Assembly: GCA_910589165.1 (NCBI GenBank)
Contig: CAJUSP010000008.1
Coordinates: 1 to 64,000 of the forward strand
Reading direction: 5' to 3'
Source of the DNA: an uncultured Adlercreutzia sp.
GTDB taxonomy: Bacteria; Actinomycetota; Coriobacteriia; Coriobacteriales; Eggerthellaceae
Length of the DNA: 64,000 nt
Below, piece after piece: positions 34,311 through 42,524 of this stretch (within the stretch, counting starts at the first letter, position 1; every line of letters starts with the position of its first letter). The translations under genes and the position numbers were made by a program. Under the pieces are notes generated by a model that was not told where the DNA came from, did no database searches, and saw only the letters and a program-made list of their open reading frames with translations.

Positions 34311-35636
34311 ATGCTCTCAGAGCGCCTGCTCACCACCGTCGTCCGCTCCATGACCGACAAAACGCTGAAGCTGCACCCCGTGCCCGAGGGCCAGCTGCCC
34401 GACCCCGTCGAGGGGCAGGCCTACACCCTCTACGTGCACGTGCCGTTCTGCGAGCGGCTGTGCCCCTACTGCTCGTTCAACCGCTTCCCCTACCGCGAGC
34501 AGCGCGCCCGCGACTATTTCAAGGCCCTGCGCGCCGAGATGCGCATGCTGGCCGATCAGGGCTACGACTTCGAGAGCGTCTACGTCGGCGGCGGCACCCC
34601 CACGGTGGACATCGACGAGCTGTGCGAGACCATCGATTTGTCCCGCGAGCTCTTCCACGTGAAGGAAGTGAACTCGGAGACGAACCCGAACCACCTCATT
34701 CCCGAGTACCTGGACAAGTTGCGCGGCCGCATCCAGCGCCTGTCCGTGGGTGTGCAGTCCTTCGACGACGGGCTTTTGCGCCAGATGGACCGCTACGAGA
34801 AGTACGGCAGCGGCGCGGAGATCTTCGAGCGCATCGGCGAGGCGGCCCCGTACTTCGAATCGCTTAACGTGGACATGATCTTCAACTTCCCCACGCAGAC
34901 CGAGGATATCCTCATCGCCGACTGCGAGAAGATAGCGCTGTGCGGCTGCCACCAGACGACGTTCTCGCCGCTGTACCAGTCCCACGCCACCACCCGCAAG
35001 ATGGAGGAAGTGCTCGGCCGCATGGACTACGACAAGGAGCGACGCTTCTACCATATCCTCGACGGCATTCTGGCCGGGGGAGAGAAGCCCTTCTTCGAGC
35101 GGCGCACCCTGTGGACGTTCAACCGGCTCGATGAGAACTGCGAGCGCAAGCAGCACCTGGAGGTGGACGAGTACGCCGTGTCCTACGAGGAGTGCGTCGG
35201 CATCGGTTCGGGGTCCATCACGCATTTGGGCGACAACCTCTTCGTGAACACGTTCAACCTTGAGGAGTACGGCGAGATGGTGCACGCCGGCATCACGCCG
35301 CTGCTCGGCAAGACCGACCTGCCGCGGCGCGACCTCATGCGCTACAAGTTCCTGCTGCAGCTCTACAGCCTGCGCTTCGACAAGCACGAGTTCGAGCGCG
35401 ACTTCGGCGTGTCGGTGGAGCGCGGCCTTCCCGTGGAGATGGCCTTCATGCGCGCCAACGGGGCGTTTGCCACTGACAACGACGACGAGCTCACCCTCAC
35501 GCCCGCGGGCCGCTACCTCACCGTGGTGCTCTACCGCCAGTACCTTGCCGGCCTGAACAACCTGCGCGAGCAGGCCCGCAGCCACCTCAAGGGCGAAGAG
35601 CACGACCTCCTCTTCGGCGACGGCACCGAGAAGTAG
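34311..35636 (+). CDS. Radical SAM coproporphyrinogen dehydrogenase-family protein (HemN/HemW-like)
   Basis: A 441-residue radical SAM enzyme. The cluster motif CERLCPYCSF (CxxxCxxC) is near residue 49, followed by the FESVYVGGGTPT and ETNPNHL signatures of the HemN/HemW group and RLSVGVQSFDDGLLRQMDR. The HemW-type C-terminal domain is present. The family contains oxygen-independent coproporphyrinogen oxidases, haem chaperones and haem-utilisation enzymes, so the exact reaction is open. Pairing with a ferrochelatase suggests haem handling. The ribosome binding site AGGAGG fixes the start. Confidence 0.82.
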   Translation: MLSERLLTTVVRSMTDKTLKLHPVPEGQLPDPVEGQAYTLYVHVPFCERLCPYCSFNRFPYREQRARDYFKALRAEMRMLADQGYDFESVYVGGGTPTVDIDELCETIDLSRELFHVKEVNSETNPNHLIPEYLDKLRGRIQRLSVGVQSFDDGLLRQMDRYEKYGSGAEIFERIGEAAPYFESLNVDMIFNFPTQTEDILIADCEKIALCGCHQTTFSPLYQSHATTRKMEEVLGRMDYDKERRFYHILDGILAGGEKPFFERRTLWTFNRLDENCERKQHLEVDEYAVSYEECVGIGSGSITHLGDNLFVNTFNLEEYGEMVHAGITPLLGKTDLPRRDLMRYKFLLQLYSLRFDKHEFERDFGVSVERGLPVEMAFMRANGAFATDNDDELTLTPAGRYLTVVLYRQYLAGLNNLREQARSHLKGEEHDLLFGDGTEK

Positions 35637-35663
35637 CACGCTCCGAACCGATCTTCCAGCACA

Positions 35664-35703
35664 AGAAGGCCCCGCAGCTTGCTTCGAGCTGCGGGGCCTT
35701 TTG
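35664..35703 (+). terminator. Terminator of the HemN/HemW-like gene
   Basis: AAGGCCCCGCAGCT pairs with its complement over a seven-base loop and is followed by TTTT. Confidence 0.92.
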
Positions 35704-35754
35704 GGATAACTCAGAGCTAGCATCACCGTTAATTCTGAGACTCGTAGCAATACC

Positions 35755-35900
35755 CGCAGCAAACCCCTTCGTTTTGCCACGTCTTGAGAAAGTCCGGCAA
35801 TTTCGAGGGTCTTGCTGCGGTTTTCTGGCAAAATGCGGGGTTTTGCTGCGCTTGCCTCTTCGAAATCCGCAGCAAAACCCCTGAAATTGCCGGACTTTTC
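35755..35900. repeat. Four-unit alternating repeat cluster built on GCAGCAAAACCCC
   Basis: Units: a 35755-35779 (+), b 35788-35820 (-), a' 35826-35850 (-), b' 35867-35900 (+). Each contains GCAGCAA(A/G)ACCC or its complement. b and b' are near-perfect inverted copies over 33 bases including TTGCCGGACTTT; a and a' are inverted copies over about 25 bases ending TTTTGCCA. The cluster fills the gap between the terminator and the tRNA-Pro promoter. Confidence 0.82.
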
Positions 35901-36023
35901 CAACGCAACGCTCTTGCGAATCCTTGATTGCGCTCTCGTCTCGACTTTGGTGTCGCGTTCAGCCAAGCGCCGAAGGGGGGCGCTGCCTTGCTGCCGTTGG
36001 CGAATTTGACGGAAAATTACCTC

Positions 36024-36052
36024 TTGCAAAGCGGGATGGGGAAGGGTACTAT
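36024..36052 (+). promoter_or_regulatory. Promoter of tRNA-Pro
   Basis: TTGCAA (36024-36029) and TACTAT (36047-36052) with a 17-base spacer, 34 bases before the tRNA. Confidence 0.65.
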
Positions 36053-36086
36053 AAGCAAGCTGTTTGAGCGAGACTCGAACGTGCAA

Positions 36087-36163
<77 letters not shown>

Positions 36164-36172
36164 TGAAATTTA

Positions 36173-36206
36173 GCGGCCCTGCCGGGTGAACCTGGCAGGG
36201 CCGCTT
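36173..36206 (+). terminator. Terminator-like hairpin after tRNA-Pro
   Basis: An 11-bp stem (GCGGCCCTGCC and complement) follows the tRNA by nine bases; the T-run is very short. Confidence 0.65.
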
Positions 36207-36282
36207 CGCGTCCAGAGGATTTGAACCTGCGCAGGTTAGCTTCGCAAGTGTCCGCTGGACACTTGCTACGCACGCAAGGGTG

Positions 36283-36307
36283 CAAATCCTGTCAACCCGA
36301 CCATGAA
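36283..36307 (+). repeat. Duplicated 3' end of tRNA-Pro (att-like)
   Basis: A 25-base perfect direct repeat of 36143-36167, covering part of the T arm, the acceptor strand and CCA. It is followed by a second, diverged copy of the terminator hairpin (36314-36347). The interval between the copies holds AACCTGCGCAGGTT (36223-36236), an inverted T-arm fragment, and the hairpin GCAAGTGTCC/GGACACTTGC (36244-36266). Confidence 0.8.
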
Positions 36308-36347
36308 CATTAACGGTCCTGCAGGGATACCCTTGCAGGATCGTTTC

Positions 36348-36652
36348 GCATTTGGGGTGAGACAGTGCCCCGCTTATCGCGCTCTCGCAAGCGGCGCTCG
36401 ATGCCGCGAAAGCCTAACCTTCACCCGCCTCGACGGCGTTGCCTTCGCAGAAGAATTCTGCCCGGAGGCGCCATGCCCAGCAACCAAGAGCCTTCTTCTG
36501 CATTACCCAGCTTACCGTTGCGTGTCGTTTCGGCGCAGGCCCCGTAACCGACAACAACGCCGTGAATGGTATCCTGGATCCTCATCGAAAATAAAGGTGG
36601 AATACACCGCCCCCGCACGAGAGGTGCCGGGGGCGCGAGCGAGGAGGCAGCT
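36348..36652. other. Intergenic stretch before brnQ
   Basis: No credible gene. It must contain the brnQ promoter; no good boxes were identified. It ends in the ribosome binding site GAGGAGG (36641-36647). Confidence 0.5.
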
Positions 36653-37951
36653 GTGAACAAAGACGCGCTTGTGGTGGGCTTGGCGCTGTTCGCCATGTTC
36701 TTCGGGGCGGGCAACCTCATCTTCCCGCCGTATCTGGGCATGGAGAGCGGCTGGGAGTGGCCCCTGGGCGTCACGTGCTTCATCATCTTCGACGTGGTCA
36801 TCTCCTGCGTTGGCGTCTACGCCATCAACGGCGCCGGCGGCTCGGTGCTGGCCGTGGAGGGGGCGCTCGGCAAGCGGGCTGGTCTCGTTCTGAACACGGC
36901 GGCCATCCTCTGCATCGGCATGCTCATCGCGCCGCCGCGCTGCGCCGCCACCACCTACGAGATGGCCATCGTCCCCTGGCTCGGTGACAGCATCGGCATC
37001 CTGCCGTTCTCCCTTGTGTTCTTCGCCGTGGTGCTGGCCCTTACCTTGCGCCCGACGCGCATCATCGACGTTATCGGCAAGATTCTCACGCCCCTGCTCG
37101 TGGTGGGCGTCATCGTCATGGTGGTCGCGGGTATAGCGGCCCCCTTGGGCCCTGTCGTCGCCCCCGAATCGCAGACGGTCGTTGCCGACGGCGTGCTGGC
37201 CGGCTATCAGACCATGGACATTCTCGCCGTGGCCGGCTTCGCCATTCTGGTGCAGGAGTCGGTGCGGGCCGCCGGCTACGCCGATCGGAAGAGCCAGATG
37301 CGCGTCACGGCCCGGGCGAGCCTCGTGGCCTGCGTGCTGCTCGCCGCCATCTACGCCGGGCTCACCTACTTGGGCGCCACGGCGGCCACGGTCATTCCCC
37401 ACGACATAAGCCAGGCCGAGCTCATCACGATGATCGTCTGGCAGCTGATGGGGGAGCCCGGCGTGGCGGTGCTCGGCATTGTGGTGGGCCTCGCCTGCCT
37501 GACGACGGCCATTGGGCTCTGCGGCTCGGCGGCCGACTACCTGGAGCGCGTGACCGGCCGGCGCGTGAGCTACCAGCAGGCCCTCATCGCGGTGGTGGTC
37601 GTGTCGCTGCTCATCTGCAACTTGGGCCTTACGAGCATCATCCAGCTGGCGAGCCCCATTCTCTCGGTCATCTGCCCGCCGTTCATGACCACGGTGGTGC
37701 TGCTTCTGTTCCGCCGCCGCCTGCACGGCACCGCGGTGTTCAAGGGGGCGGCCGCGGGAGCGGTGGCCGCGAGCCTCGTCCTCACGGCACACGACCTGAC
37801 CGGTGCCCTCGCCTTCGTCGAGGCCGCGCCCCTGTACGCCTACGGCTTCGCCTGGCTTCTACCTGCGGTTTTGGGCGGTGTCATTGGCGCGCTGTCAACA
37901 AAGATCGGCCTGCGGAAGCCGCCGGCCGATAAGCCCCTTACCGAACAATAG
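36653..37951 (+). CDS. brnQ: Branched-chain amino acid carrier, LIVCS family
   Basis: A 432-residue permease with about 12 membrane segments that imports leucine, isoleucine and valine with a cation. The start VVGLALFAMFFGAGNLIFPPYLG is the family hallmark; YQTMDILAVAGFAILV and the PILSVICPPF segment are also typical. The GTG start has GAGGAGG eleven bases... upstream region with good complementarity. Imported branched-chain amino acids could feed ferredoxin-linked 2-oxoacid oxidation as encoded at 50.7-53 kb, but that link is inferred. Confidence 0.92.
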   Translation: MNKDALVVGLALFAMFFGAGNLIFPPYLGMESGWEWPLGVTCFIIFDVVISCVGVYAINGAGGSVLAVEGALGKRAGLVLNTAAILCIGMLIAPPRCAATTYEMAIVPWLGDSIGILPFSLVFFAVVLALTLRPTRIIDVIGKILTPLLVVGVIVMVVAGIAAPLGPVVAPESQTVVADGVLAGYQTMDILAVAGFAILVQESVRAAGYADRKSQMRVTARASLVACVLLAAIYAGLTYLGATAATVIPHDISQAELITMIVWQLMGEPGVAVLGIVVGLACLTTAIGLCGSAADYLERVTGRRVSYQQALIAVVVVSLLICNLGLTSIIQLASPILSVICPPFMTTVVLLLFRRRLHGTAVFKGAAAGAVAASLVLTAHDLTGALAFVEAAPLYAYGFAWLLPAVLGGVIGALSTKIGLRKPPADKPLTEQ

Positions 37952-38087
37952 CGCCCAGCTTGAGCCGCCGGGCACTACCCCTTGTGCAACCTTTGCTAAG
38001 GTAGGGGCAAGATCTACGGGATCCCGCCCGCGCGCCGCCGCCAGTGCCGCAGCGCAGGGCCGACTAGAAGGGTAAGGAGGATCCTGC

Positions 38088-40022
38088 ATGGAAACCAGCT
38101 TCGCGCTTATCGGCTTCCTCATCGTGTTCCCCCTCGTCGTGGCCGCGCTTCTGCTTGTGGTGCGTCCCGAAGGACCGCGCAAGGTCGTCGTGTGCATCTC
38201 GGCCGCGCTCATCGCCGTCGCCTCCGTGGCGCTCGTGCTCATGAACTTGGGGGCCTCGTGCACGCTGCTCGCCTTCGAAAGCGAGGCGCTCGACTTCGTC
38301 GGCACCGGCGTGAGCCTCGTGGTGGCCGCCGTGGTCATCGGGTTCGCCATCCGCTACCGCAACCTGTGGGCGGCGCTGCTCGCCGTGGTGCAAATCGCCG
38401 GCACGCTCGTGCTCGAGTTCGTCTTCGCCCACGAGATCGAGGTGCCCTACGGGCTCTACTTCGACTCGCTCTCGCTGCTGATGACCTTCATCATCGGCGT
38501 GGTGGGCAGCGGCATCTGCGTCTACGCCCTGGGCTACATGGAAGACTTCCAGGCCCACGAGCCCGCCGGCGCCAAGGACCGCCGCCCGACGTTCTTCGCG
38601 CTCATGTTCGTGTTCCTGTCGGCCATGTACGTCATCGTGTTCTCCAACAATATGGAGTGGATGTACACCGGCTGGGAGGTCACCACGCTCTGCTCGTTCC
38701 TCCTCATCGGCTACACGAAGACCGACGAGGCCATCAGGAACGCCTTCCGCCAGATCATCATGAACATGGCCGGCGGCATCGGCTTCCTCGTGGCCCTTTA
38801 CGCCTGCGCGCTCACCATGGGCACGTTCTCGTTCTACGAGTTCCTCGTCATGGGCGCGAACAACCCGCAGCTGGCGGCGCTGGCCGTCACCGCGCTGGCC
38901 TTCGCCGGTATCACGAAGGCGGCGCAGATGCCGTTCCACACCTGGCTTCTGGGCGCTATGGTGGCCCCCACGCCGACGAGCGCCCTGCTGCACTCGTCCA
39001 CGATGGTGAAGGCCGGCGTGTTCCTGCTCGTGAAGCTGGCGCCGGTGCTGCACGTGTCGCCGGCTCCCTCGGTCATGGTCATGCTCGTGGGCGGCATCAC
39101 CTTCGTGCTCTGCTCATTCATGGCCATCTCCCAGAGCAACGCCAAGCGCGTGCTGGCCTACTCCACCATCGCCAACCTGGGCCTCATCGTGGCCTGCGCC
39201 GGCGTGGGCACCGCCGAGGCCGTTTGGGCCGCCTGCTTCCTCATCCTGTTCCACGCCATCGCGAAATCGCTGCTGTTCCTGTGCGTCGGCACCGCCGAGC
39301 ACCACATCGGCAGCCGCGACATCGAGGACATGGACCTGCTGTTCGACCGCATGCCGCGCCTGGCCCGTTTCATGATGCTCGGCATCATGTGCATGTTCAT
39401 CGCGCCCTTCGGCATGCTGCTGGCAAAGTGGGCCACCCTTGTGTCCTTCGTCGACACGCACCAGGTGGCGCTCATCATCATCCTGGCCTTCGGCAGCGCC
39501 GCCACCTTCATGTTCTGGGCCAAGTGGCTCGGCAAGCTGGCGGGCATCGCCGGCACGCCGGACAACGTGGAGGTCACGGTGAAGCCCACCGAGTGGGTGT
39601 CGCTTCTGCTCATGGCCTGCCTGCTTGTGCTCGCCTGCGTGTTTCTGCCCGTCATCTCGAACGTGCTCGTCGAGCCCTATGTGCTGTCGGTGTACAACCT
39701 GGCCGGCCAGGACATCTCGGCCGACAACCTGTGGCTCGCGTCCCTGTGCGTGATCGTGGTGGTTGTCGTGCTGTTCGCCGGGGTGGGGAAGAACCAGAAG
39801 AAGCGCAAGGTGAATGTGTATTTGGCCGGCGTCGGCCGCGACGACGACACGCGCTCGTTCCAGAACTCGCTGTCTGGCACCACCCAGGCCACCACGCGCA
39901 ACTGGTACATGGAGTCGGTGTTCGGCGAGAAGCGCATCGCTCCGGTGGGCGTGGCGTTCAACTCGCTCATCATGGCGGCCACCTTCGTCATTTCCTACCT
40001 CGCGTCCCCGTTGTTCCTCTAG
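38088..40022 (+). CDS. echA: Ech-type hydrogenase subunit A (NuoL/antiporter-like)
   Basis: A 644-residue membrane protein with about 16 membrane segments, homologous to NuoL/NuoN and Mrp antiporter subunits. FFALMFVFLSAMYVIVFSNNMEWMYTGWEVTTLCSFLLIGY and AAQMPFHTWLLGAMVAPTPTSALLHSSTMVKAGVFL carry the conserved Glu and Lys residues of the ion channel. In Ech-type complexes this subunit translocates H+ or Na+ driven by ferredoxin oxidation. It is the first of six genes that are tightly spaced in the order echABCDEF. The ribosome binding site is AAGGAGGATC. Confidence 0.85.
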   Translation: METSFALIGFLIVFPLVVAALLLVVRPEGPRKVVVCISAALIAVASVALVLMNLGASCTLLAFESEALDFVGTGVSLVVAAVVIGFAIRYRNLWAALLAVVQIAGTLVLEFVFAHEIEVPYGLYFDSLSLLMTFIIGVVGSGICVYALGYMEDFQAHEPAGAKDRRPTFFALMFVFLSAMYVIVFSNNMEWMYTGWEVTTLCSFLLIGYTKTDEAIRNAFRQIIMNMAGGIGFLVALYACALTMGTFSFYEFLVMGANNPQLAALAVTALAFAGITKAAQMPFHTWLLGAMVAPTPTSALLHSSTMVKAGVFLLVKLAPVLHVSPAPSVMVMLVGGITFVLCSFMAISQSNAKRVLAYSTIANLGLIVACAGVGTAEAVWAACFLILFHAIAKSLLFLCVGTAEHHIGSRDIEDMDLLFDRMPRLARFMMLGIMCMFIAPFGMLLAKWATLVSFVDTHQVALIIILAFGSAATFMFWAKWLGKLAGIAGTPDNVEVTVKPTEWVSLLLMACLLVLACVFLPVISNVLVEPYVLSVYNLAGQDISADNLWLASLCVIVVVVVLFAGVGKNQKKRKVNVYLAGVGRDDDTRSFQNSLSGTTQATTRNWYMESVFGEKRIAPVGVAFNSLIMAATFVISYLASPLFL

Positions 40023-40037
40023 GAAGGGTGTGATTCC

Positions 40038-40907
40038 ATGACTTTACTGACGACGCTCATCGGCACCCTCCTCTTCGCCATTCTGGGCCCCATCGTGGGG
40101 TGCCTGCTCGCCGGCCTCGACCGCATCATCTCGGCCCGCATGCAGGGCCGCGTAGGGCCGCCGCTTCTGCAGCCCTACTACGACGTACGCAAGCTCTTCG
40201 AGAAGGAGAGCGTGTCCGTGAACTCCGTCGAGAGCGTGTACGTGGCCTGCGCGCTGCTGTTCGCCGTGCTCGCCGGCGGCATCTTCTACTCCGGCGGCAA
40301 CCTGCTCATGTGCGTGTTCGTCATCACGCTGTCGAGCCTGTTCTTCATCATGGCCGCCTATTCCACCCGCAGCCCCTACGCCGAGGTGGGCGCGGCCCGC
40401 GAGACGCTGCAGGTGATGTGCTACGAGCCCATGGTGCTGCTTATGGCCGTGGCCTTCTACCAGGCGGCGAACTCCTTCGACGTGGCTGAGGTGCTCAAGC
40501 TCACGCACCCGGTGGTGTGCACCATCTGGCTCGTGTTCCTGGGCCTGCTGTTCATCCTCACCATCAAGCTGCGCAAGTCGCCCTTCGATCTGTCCATGTC
40601 GCACCACGCCCACCAGGAGATCGTGCGCGGCATCACCACGGAGATGAGCGGGCCCACCCTCGGGCTCGTGGAGATCATGCACTGGTGCGAGAACGTGCTG
40701 TTCCTCGGCTGGGTGGGCATGTTCTTCGTGTGGGCGAACCCCGTCTCCATCGCCATCGCCGTGGTCATCGTGCTTGCCGTGTACTTCCTGGAAATCTGGA
40801 TCGACAACAACTTCGCGCGCGTGAAGTGGCAGTTCATGTTCAAGTCGGCCTGGGTGGTCGCCCTCGTGGCCGGCGGCGTGAACGTGGCCGTGCTCGCGTT
40901 TCTGTAA
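40038..40907 (+). CDS. echB: Ech-type hydrogenase subunit B (NuoH/HycD-like)
   Basis: A 289-residue membrane subunit with about eight hydrophobic segments. It anchors the hydrogenase module to the membrane and shares the ion path. GCLLAGLDRIISARMQGRVGPPLLQPYYDVRKLFEKE and SPFDLSMSHHAHQEIVRGITTEMSGP are diagnostic of the NuoH/HycD/EchB family. It begins 15 bases after echA and ends twelve bases before echC. Confidence 0.92.
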   Translation: MTLLTTLIGTLLFAILGPIVGCLLAGLDRIISARMQGRVGPPLLQPYYDVRKLFEKESVSVNSVESVYVACALLFAVLAGGIFYSGGNLLMCVFVITLSSLFFIMAAYSTRSPYAEVGAARETLQVMCYEPMVLLMAVAFYQAANSFDVAEVLKLTHPVVCTIWLVFLGLLFILTIKLRKSPFDLSMSHHAHQEIVRGITTEMSGPTLGLVEIMHWCENVLFLGWVGMFFVWANPVSIAIAVVIVLAVYFLEIWIDNNFARVKWQFMFKSAWVVALVAGGVNVAVLAFL

Positions 40908-40919
40908 GGAGGCCAAGCA

Positions 40920-41363
40920 ATGGCATTTGCATCGAAATCGCCCTGGGTCATCCACTACGACGGCTCGAGCTGCAACGGCTGCGACATCGAGGTCTTAGCG
41001 ACGCTGTGCCCCGGCTTCGACGGCGAGCGCTTCGGCGTGGTGAACACGGGCAACCCCAAGCACGCCGATATCTTCCTTGTCACCGGCAGCGTGAACGAGC
41101 AGAACATCGGCGTCATCCGCGAGATCTACGACCAGATGCTCGAGCCGAAGGTCGTGGTGGCCTGCGGCATCTGCGCCTGCTCCGGCGGCGTGTTCCACGA
41201 CTGCTACAACGTCATCGGCGGCGTGGACAAGGCCATTCCCGTCGATGTGTACGCGCCGGGCTGCGCCGTGCGGCCCGAGCAGCTCATCGACGCCATCGTG
41301 GCCGGCGTGGCCGCCCTCGACGAGAAATCGGCGGCGCTCAAGGCCGCCAAGAAGGGAGCGTGA
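40920..41363 (+). CDS. echC: Ech-type hydrogenase small subunit (NuoB-like)
   Basis: A 147-residue subunit carrying the [4Fe-4S] cluster next to the NiFe site. The ligands are visible as CNGCDIEV (about residues 18-25), CGICACSGG (about 81-89) and PGCAVRPEQ (about 117-125). There is no Tat signal, as expected for a cytoplasm-facing group 4 enzyme. The ribosome binding site is AAGGAGG. Confidence 0.93.
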   Translation: MAFASKSPWVIHYDGSSCNGCDIEVLATLCPGFDGERFGVVNTGNPKHADIFLVTGSVNEQNIGVIREIYDQMLEPKVVVACGICACSGGVFHDCYNVIGGVDKAIPVDVYAPGCAVRPEQLIDAIVAGVAALDEKSAALKAAKKGA

Positions 41364-41371
41364 GGCACCCC

Positions 41372-42523
41372 ATGGATATGTTCAAGCAAACCTTCGACGC
41401 CCTGCCGCTCGGGCGCGTGCACGACCTGGCGGCCGAGGTGAAGGACCAGGGCTGGCGCTATGTGCAGATCCTGGCCGTGAACACCGAGGACGGCGTCGAT
41501 CTGGTGTACTCCTACATGAAGGACGGTCATCTGGCGAACTTCACCGTGAAGGGCGTCAAGGGCGGCGACGTGGTTCCTTCCATTACCGACCTGTACCTCG
41601 AGGCCTTCGTGTGCGAGAACGAGATCCACGATCTGTTCGACGTGGCCATCGAGGGCATCGCCATCGACTTCGGAGGCATGTTCTACCAGCTGGCCGAGAA
41701 GGCGCCCATGACCATCGTGAGCCCCGAGAAGCTGGCCGCCCAGGAGAAGGCCCGCAAGGTGGCCGCCGCCAAGGCCGCCAAGGAAGCGAAGGCCGCTGCG
41801 GCTGCCAAGGAAGCGGTGCCCGTTGAGGCCGCCGCACCTGCGCCCGCGCCGATGCCCGAGCCCGCCCCGGTCGCCGTGCCGGTAGAGGAGACCCCCGCTG
41901 CTCCCGCGGCAGCGCCGGAGCCCGCTGCTGTGGCCGTGGCCGTTGAGGCGCAGCCCGAGCCGGCTGCTGTGGCACCCGCTGTCGAAACACCGGCGGCCGC
42001 CCCTGCGGCAGCGCCTGCCCTCAGCGAGGCCGAGAAGCAGGAGCGCATCGCCAACCTCGACGCCGAGAAGGCGGCGAAGGTGCGCGCGGCCCTGCTCGCC
42101 AAGGCCAAGAAGGCCGCGGCCGAGAAGATGCAGGCCAAGGCCGCCGCAGCCGCCGAGGCAACGGCGGCTGCCAGCCAGCCTGCGGCCGCCCCGGCGCCCG
42201 AGCCGCCCGCGGCCCCTGTCGCGGTGCCTGCGCCCGAGCCGCCCGCGGCCCCTGTCGCGGTGCCTGCGCCCGAGCCGCCCGCTACTCCCGAGCCCGCCCC
42301 GGCACCCGAGCCTCCTGCGACGCCCGAGCCCGTGCGCGAGCACCACGGCTCCTCCATCGGGTCGCGCCCGACGGCCGCACCGACCGCCGTGGGCCTCACC
42401 GAAGAGGAGATCCAGGAGAAAATCGCCGGCCTCGAGCCGGAGAAGGCCATGAAAGTACGTATGGCGCTGCTCGCCAAGGCCAAGAAGGCCGCCGCAAGCG
42501 CCGATTCGGAGAAGGGAGAGTAG
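41372..42523 (+). CDS. echD: Ech-type hydrogenase subunit D (NuoC-like) with a long Ala/Pro/Glu-rich tail
   Basis: A 383-residue protein. Residues 1-120 match EchD/NuoC (GWRYVQILAVNTEDGVDLVYSY, DLYLEAFVCENEIHDLFDV). The remaining about 260 residues, absent from typical EchD, are low complexity: stretches of EPAPVAVP type, a 36-base tandem repeat, and two copies of a helical unit, NLDAEKAAKVRAALLAKAKK and GLEPEKAMKVRMALLAKAKK. The tail may be a flexible linker with two docking helices. The ATG lies eight bases after the echC stop; echE follows one base after. Confidence 0.88.
   Translation: MDMFKQTFDALPLGRVHDLAAEVKDQGWRYVQILAVNTEDGVDLVYSYMKDGHLANFTVKGVKGGDVVPSITDLYLEAFVCENEIHDLFDVAIEGIAIDFGGMFYQLAEKAPMTIVSPEKLAAQEKARKVAAAKAAKEAKAAAAAKEAVPVEAAAPAPAPMPEPAPVAVPVEETPAAPAAAPEPAAVAVAVEAQPEPAAVAPAVETPAAAPAAAPALSEAEKQERIANLDAEKAAKVRAALLAKAKKAAAEKMQAKAAAAAEATAAASQPAAAPAPEPPAAPVAVPAPEPPAAPVAVPAPEPPATPEPAPAPEPPATPEPVREHHGSSIGSRPTAAPTAVGLTEEEIQEKIAGLEPEKAMKVRMALLAKAKKAAASADSEKGE
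42194..42282 (+). repeat. 36-base tandem repeat in echD
   Basis: Two perfect copies (42194-42229, 42230-42265) and a 17-base partial third. Each copy encodes twelve residues of the kind PEPPAAPVAVPA. Copy-number change would stay in frame. Confidence 0.88.
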
Positions 42524-42524
42524 C

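Noticed and set aside
36303..36656. A plus-strand open frame of 117 codons between tRNA-Pro and brnQ
   Set aside because: It starts in the duplicated tRNA fragment, has no ribosome binding site and no protein-like composition.
42194..42282. CRISPR-like array
   Set aside because: The repeat is a contiguous in-frame coding tandem repeat without spacers; no CRISPR array or cas gene is present in the window.
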